A DNA stretch of 64,000 nt from Lytechinus variegatus (taxonomy: Eukaryota > Echinodermata > Echinoidea > Temnopleuroida > Toxopneustidae): the NCBI RefSeq assembly GCF_018143015.1, contig NC_054750.1, positions 1,407,501-1,471,500 on the forward strand, read 5' to 3'. Numbering within the stretch: the stretch's first letter is position 1; each line of letters starts with the position of its first letter. The notes beneath the pieces were generated by a model. The model did no database searches. It saw only the letters and a list, made by a program, of their open reading frames with translations, and was not told where the DNA came from. Positions 61,557 through 64,000 of the stretch are shown in pieces. The position numbers and the translations under genes are program-made.

Positions 61557-62262
61557 CACATCTGCCAAAAGCACAGCAAATCACTACACGTAATACATAC
61601 ACGGAAATACAGTCACTTAGAGCCTGTTAATAACCCACATCAATGCACAACATACATACATGTATGCATATATTTGTACCAAGCAAGCTGTACACAACAA
61701 ACTGATCTGTAACTTTTGGATATAGGGAATACCTGATAGAATTATGAAAAAATAAATTAATATGATGGCAGACTCATTTCAAAACTAAGTATTAATGTAA
61801 TACTGCTGTTTTATTTAAAATCTATTATATCAATCCTAATTCAAAACTACTTTATGCACTTTTATCTGGTTGTTTTTAAAGCTGTAAAAAAAAACTTCTT
61901 TTAAGTTATTCACTAATTGTACAAATCAGTTGTATTCTGCAGTTGAAAGTGGAATTACAAAACATTCCAATTCAATCTGTAATTATATACATGTACAACA
62001 TCAATTTCATGTGTCTTAAATTTAATTGCATCAGTTACCAAGGCAGAACTTTTTCTACAATATAGCATTCTTCATTATTTTACATTTATGAAAGACAAAT
62101 TAATGCTTGCAGTAAACTCAATGCTTCCAAATTTTACAATTTACACCGTTAAAAAAAATTCTAAATATTACACAAACATGCAAATTGAAAAATAAACCAT
62201 TTCTTAAAAAAAAAATCATGATACCTATCTTTTATGAAACATTTTGAGGATACCAGAAACAC
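61557..62262. other. Intergenic, nothing recognised
   Basis: AT-rich DNA with several TACATGTA words. No gene or element supported. Confidence 0.4.
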
Positions 62263-62266
62263 TTAA

Positions 62267-63027
62267 CCCTATCTAGGCCGGGGTATTTTGGGAGTGTTCC
62301 TATGGCCGGGGGGGCCTCCCAGGCCCCCCCCCTAAGATCTCGGCCATCGACCGCGCGATCGCGCCGAAAATTGGCACGCGGGTTGCCTTGGACATAATCT
62401 ACAAGATTGTATAGTAATTTATTTCATGCGAATTGTAATTAAGTGATTATGCTAATTTATGCGTAATTAGTATGCGAAATCATACTTTTTCCTCTAACTC
62501 CCTAAATAAAGCTCCAAATGTACTAATTTTTGGTATAGAAACTCTTTGTGGTGTCCTTAGCAAGTGTACATGAAAAAAATTGTGATATCAAATCGTTTTC
62601 TTATGTATTATATTGTTTTTTGCAATTTCTTATGTATTTCTTTGTTTTTTGACCTTTTGTTTTTCATTGTTTTTTCAATGAAATTTGTTGGGGACTCTTC
62701 TGTGATTATAAAAAGCATAAAATGATAACATTTAGACAAGCAAAACTAAAAATAATCATACATTTATGAATTTTAGTTGAAAACACAATTTGCATTGACT
62801 TTGTACACGAAATCACGTTTTTGGGCAATTTTCGGTCTGACATGCACTTACATAATGTTGCGTAATTTCGGAACCACATACCCGGGTGACGCAAAATTGG
62901 TCTCAAAAGTTGCGCAAGACTTGAAAGTAAAAAGTCAGCGAGCGGCGCGGTCAAAAAATTTTGCACGGCGAAAATATCACGCGATTTGTTGAGGGGGGCC
63001 TCCGAGGCCCCCCCGGCCTAGATAGGG
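62267..63027. mobile_element. piggyBac-like MITE, copy 2 (reverse), with TTAA TSD
   Basis: The ends CCCTATCTAGGCCGGGG are flanked by TTAA at 62263-62266 and 63028-63031. The body aligns with copy 1 in reverse over its full 761 bp with few differences, suggesting recent spread. Confidence 0.88.
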
Positions 63028-63484
63028 TTAAAAGTACTCCAAGGTCAAGAGCGCACCAAGTTCCACACCTTTTTTTCTCTTGCGTGTGAGTGTTCTTTTA
63101 CATATTGGTACATGTATGGTCTCATATACTGTTAATTGGATCATGAAGTACTTTTCCTCTATTAATGTTGAGTGTGCAGAAGCCAACAACAAGCTCTTCC
63201 AATTTTTTTTTTAAATATTGATGAAGCAGACTATGTAAGCTCTCATAAATAATTCTGTATATTAAGCAAATGAATACACAGAAAATCTATAAAAAAAAAT
63301 CAGTTATCACAACGCTCTATCATACAAAGAAACAAGTGATTGTTGCAGGAACAACCATTGGGCATTTAACTTTATTAGTTTATTAATTATTTATTTCAAA
63401 ATACATGCAAAATAACTTTATAATCTACATACATGTGCTTATGAAACCCACAAATGTACATAATGGCTGGATTTTAACTGTGGT
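63028..63484. other. Intergenic, nothing recognised
   Basis: AT-rich DNA. No supported feature. Confidence 0.4.
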
Positions 63485-63905
63485 GGCCTGCATTCTGAAG
63501 TCATGTTTAATTCAAACTTTGGTCTTTGTGGTTAACTATGGATAGCCACTCGTGACATCACATAAGCCTGTATTATTATTAATAATAATAATAATAAATA
63601 ATAAAAGTAATAATAATAATAGTGTTATATTTGTAGAGCGCACACACGGACAGTAGACGCTAATGGCGCTAGAGCTATTAGAGCAATGGTTCAATTTATC
63701 TGCTCATTTGACCTCAAATCATTCCTAAGTCTCTGGGAAGGATGAATAAATAAGTCAGTTATCTTAACCATCAAAGAATCAAGAAAGAGCAGAGTAAAAG
63801 ATACCAACAATGTTTTTAAGATTTAAATTTGACCTTTTTGCTTCCCATAATTTAGAAGATTTAGTCCATCATGGTCAAAGTAAAACTGGATTTCAGAACA
63901 CAGAC
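63485..63905. mobile_element. GGCC.RTATTCTGAAGTCA MITE, third copy, with a SINE-like insertion
   Basis: GGCCTGCATTCTGAAGTCAT at the left and, reading in reverse, TTATGGGAAGCAAAAAGGTC and GATTTGAGGTCAAATGAGC match the 55423 copy. A (TTA)n tract and GTAGAGCGCACACACGGACA at 63570-63685 look like an inserted SINE tail. Confidence 0.5.
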
Positions 63906-64000
63906 CAATGAATCAAGTCTTTGGTTCAGTTTTGTGCAAATTATGTATGTGATAGGTTAATACCAGCTTGACCATTCACATACATTGGAATTCAAAGAAA

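Noticed and set aside
1-64000. Endogenous retrovirus, LTR element or Polinton
   Set aside because: No LTR pair, gag/integrase or capsid-like frame was seen; the only reverse transcriptase is of LINE type.

Overview
The window reads as nuclear DNA of a marine deuterostome, most probably an echinoderm such as a sea urchin. It is AT-rich, with short exons in long introns, canonical GT/AG splice sites, many TACATGTA-type words, tRNA-derived SINEs with (TTA)n tails, and a dense layer of short inverted-repeat DNA elements. This assignment is inference from style; no species-diagnostic gene was seen.

Two genes are supported by reading frames that stay open across splice junctions. On the minus strand, 18999 down to about 600, five coding exons (31, 94, 34, 60 and 108 nt) join in phase to a 108-residue coiled-coil-like protein I do not recognise. 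On the plus strand, 29098 to 57001, twelve or thirteen exons encode a TMEM8/PGAP6-family protein: signal peptide, long glycosylated ectodomain with a Pro/Thr-rich linker, one six-cysteine EGF-like domain, and a seven-helix CREST-type membrane domain with its putative metal-binding residues (S647, H651, D670, H781, H785). The family is known for GPI-anchor phospholipase A2 activity. The gene seems to have two C-terminal tails: read-through into a 29-residue tail with YQPM, or splicing 3.3 kb downstream to a 33-residue tail with an ESERLI dileucine-type signal.

Layout. 0-19 kb: the minus-strand gene, its introns filled with long-TIR elements (7.9-9.1 kb, 10.9 kb), a hAT-like element with a perfect 8-bp target duplication (12127-13403) and a related array in opposite orientation (14.2-16.3 kb); a CTAG-rich island with a possible small plus-strand transcript lies at 3.4-4.4 kb. 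19-29 kb: intergenic, with G-run elements, two 'refrain' elements whose terminal word recurs internally (23.2-25.0 kb), a 5'-truncated LINE (25.3-27.5 kb) and a hAT-like MITE just upstream of TMEM8. 29-57 kb: TMEM8; its introns carry a 1.6-kb imperfect palindrome (30.2-31.8 kb), the GGTTACTCACGTTACA refrain cluster (35.6-36.8 kb), a 2.0-kb foldback element (38.0-40.0 kb), SINEs, and a decayed duplicate of exon 7. 57-64 kb: intergenic or 3' UTR, with SINEs, MITEs and a second full piggyBac-like element.

No rRNA gene, CRISPR array, retrovirus/LTR element or Polinton was recognised. All repeat family names are from termini, target duplications and structure only, since no database could be searched.
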